A DNA stretch of 64,000 bases from Candidatus Limnocylindrales bacterium (lineage in GTDB: Bacteria; Desulfobacterota; Binatia; UBA1149; CAITLU01), in NCBI GenBank assembly GCA_035571835.1, contig DATNBU010000039.1:62001-126000 (forward strand). Reading direction: 5' to 3'. Both the position numbers and the translations under genes were made by a program. Of this stretch, positions 62,690 through 64,000 are shown in pieces. The stretch's first letter is position 1, and the number at the start of each line of letters is the position of its first letter. The notes beneath the pieces are model-generated. The model saw only the letters and a list, made by a program, of their open reading frames with translations. It was not told the DNA's origin and searched no databases.

Positions 62690-63987
62690 TCGCCGTCTCC
62701 GAGGCCGAACAGGCGCCGCACGGCCGACAGCAGTCGCGACTCTTCGACAGTCGATCCTTCGCCGCGAAGAACCTGGGTCGGATGGTGCAGCAGCTTGTTG
62801 ACGATCGCGCGCGTCATCTGATGGATGCGCTCGCGGTCGTCTTCGGTCACCGACGGCATGCGCGACAAAGCCTTTTCGACCTCGCCGCGGCGGATGCTGT
62901 CGGCGTACTCGCGCAGCTCGACGATCGTCGGCACCACGTCGAGTCGCTCGAACCACTGCCAGAACTGGTCGACTTCGGCCTCGACGATGGCTTCGGCACG
63001 AACGGCTTCGCGCCGGCGCTCGTCGAGATTGTCCTCGACGACCGCCGCGATGTCGTCGATGTCGTACAGGTATGCACCGTCGAGCTGCGGAATCGCAGCG
63101 TCGAAGTTTCGCGGGACGGCAAGATCGATGAAGAACATCGGATTGCCGCGCCGTTCGCGCAGCGCCGTGCGCACGTCGTCGGCCGTCACGAGCAGCCCGC
63201 CGCCGGCCGAGCCGACGACCAGGTCGGCGAGCGGCAGATAGCTGCGGAAACGATCGAGAGGCACGGGCGTCGCAGAAAGCTCGCGCGCAAGATCGACCGC
63301 ACTTTCGAACGTGCGGTTGACGACGATGATCTGACCGACTCCGGCCGCAAGGAAATGGCGCGCGGCAATCTCACCGGTCTCGCCGGCGCCGAGCAGCATC
63401 ACGACGCGGCCCTGCAGCGATTCGAAGATGCTGGAGGCAAGATCGACGGCCGTGGCTGCAACCGACACGGACCTCGACGCAACCGAAGTTTCGGTACGCA
63501 CGCGCTTGGCGACCGAGAAGCTCTTGTGAAAGACCCGGAACAGCACGGGCCCGGCCGCGTCTCCGGCGGCCGATTCATCGAACTGCTGCTTGAGCTGGCC
63601 GAGGATCTGCGGCTCGCCGACGATCATCGAGTCGAGACTCGATGCAACGCGGAACACGTGACGCACGGCTTCGCGTCCACGCAGCACGAACACGAGGTTC
63701 GAACCGCTGTCGAGCCCGGCCGCGCCGGCGACGAAACCGCCGATCGCATCGGCAGTCGCCGGCTGACCGTTGCAGCACGCGACCACTTCGAAACGGTTGC
63801 AGGTACTGACCAGCACCGTTTCCTGCACACCCGGGATCGACGTCATCGAGCGCAGAAAGGCCGGAGCATCCGCGCACGCCGCCGCCGCGCGCTCGCGGAC
63901 TTCGACCGGCGCCGTATGATGACTGATGCCGACGACGACGAGCTCGCGCGAAGCGGTGTCGTTTTTCTGCTCCGCCATGCCCTTCAC
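62686..63987 (-). CDS. hemA: Glutamyl-tRNA reductase
   Basis: HemA (433 residues from the GTG at 63987, or 430 from the ATG at 63978) makes glutamate semialdehyde from glutamyl-tRNA. GISHHTAPVEVRE and the catalytic Cys in VLVSTCNRFEV are present, followed by VGEPQILGQLKQQ, the NADPH site VMLLGAGETGEIAA and DLAVPRNFD. The GTG looks coupled to an upstream gene, because TGA overlaps it in the same GTGA form used elsewhere in the operon. First visible gene of hemA-hemC-cobA/hemD-hemB. Confidence 0.97.
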   Translation of the reverse strand: MKGMAEQKNDTASRELVVVGISHHTAPVEVRERAAAACADAPAFLRSMTSIPGVQETVLVSTCNRFEVVACCNGQPATADAIGGFVAGAAGLDSGSNLVFVLRGREAVRHVFRVASSLDSMIVGEPQILGQLKQQFDESAAGDAAGPVLFRVFHKSFSVAKRVRTETSVASRSVSVAATAVDLASSIFESLQGRVVMLLGAGETGEIAARHFLAAGVGQIIVVNRTFESAVDLARELSATPVPLDRFRSYLPLADLVVGSAGGGLLVTADDVRTALRERRGNPMFFIDLAVPRNFDAAIPQLDGAYLYDIDDIAAVVEDNLDERRREAVRAEAIVEAEVDQFWQWFERLDVVPTIVELREYADSIRRGEVEKALSRMPSVTEDDRERIHQMTRAIVNKLLHHPTQVLRGEGSTVEESRLLSAVRRLFGLGDGE

Positions 63988-64000
63988 CGCCCGCCGTCCC

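Overview
The window is a very GC-rich stretch of chromosome that codes densely on both strands. It has short intergenic gaps and many ATGA/GTGA stop-start overlaps. LpxC, BamD, RlpA and lipoproteins show a Gram-negative cell with LPS. Secreted proteins with Cys-rich repeats, poly-threonine linkers, FG-GAP blades and a dockerin-like tail recall the secretomes of deltaproteobacterial and Binatota-like lineages. I infer an uncultured deltaproteobacteria-like organism; the exact phylum cannot be fixed from sequence reading alone. No rRNA, tRNA, CRISPR array, prophage or insertion sequence was recognised.

Layout. 1-10.9 kb: truncated SulP permease, PPK2 kinase, an HD-like protein, a secreted Cys-rich protein, then a minus-strand run ruvC-ruvA-ruvB-ntrY-like kinase-receiver/LpxC fusion, and rlpA. 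10.9-19.9 kb: cutA with two partners, then rplU-rpmA-obgE-proB-proA-nadD-rsfS and a LapA/TPR-like protein. 20.1-28.5 kb: one giant secreted protein of 2,808 residues with 14 kelch-like repeats, 46 disintegrin-loop-like Cys repeats and seven FG-GAP repeats. 28.8-35.1 kb: a second poly-Thr Cys-rich protein, two ArsA-like ATPases, a phosphodiesterase lipoprotein, bamD and a tyrosine phosphatase. 35.2-39.5 kb: a promoter, SAM-I riboswitch and terminator lead into E1-like enzyme, threonine synthase, ubiquitin-like sulfur carrier, CysM, NIL protein and a reduced second E1-like protein. 39.5-47.8 kb (minus strand): XRE-cupin regulator, PrsW-like protease, two small envelope proteins, zinc-finger anti-sigma, ECF sigma, polA, a PhnZ/MIOX-like HD protein and HigBA. 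47.9-54.5 kb: HIT protein, a promoter and a four-gene Gld-type ABC operon, GGCT and GST. 54.5-64 kb: an outer-membrane protein with a His/Glu-rich loop, ankyrin lipoprotein, hisC, M48 protease and the heme operon hemA-hemC-cobA/hemD-hemB.

Three systems stand out. First, the SAM-riboswitch operon appears to encode protein-thiocarboxylate cysteine (or related) synthesis. Its E1 activity may be split: the first E1-like protein lacks the N-terminal Arg-finger segment, and the last gene supplies that segment but has lost the nucleotide site. Second, a NtrY-like kinase sits directly upstream of a response regulator whose output domain is LpxC, the committed enzyme of lipid A synthesis. This suggests direct phospho-control of LPS production. 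Third, the giant protein joins a 46-copy array of the disintegrin loop motif to a seven-blade integrin-alpha-like propeller. An ECF sigma/anti-sigma/PrsW cluster also looks like a regulated intramembrane proteolysis module.
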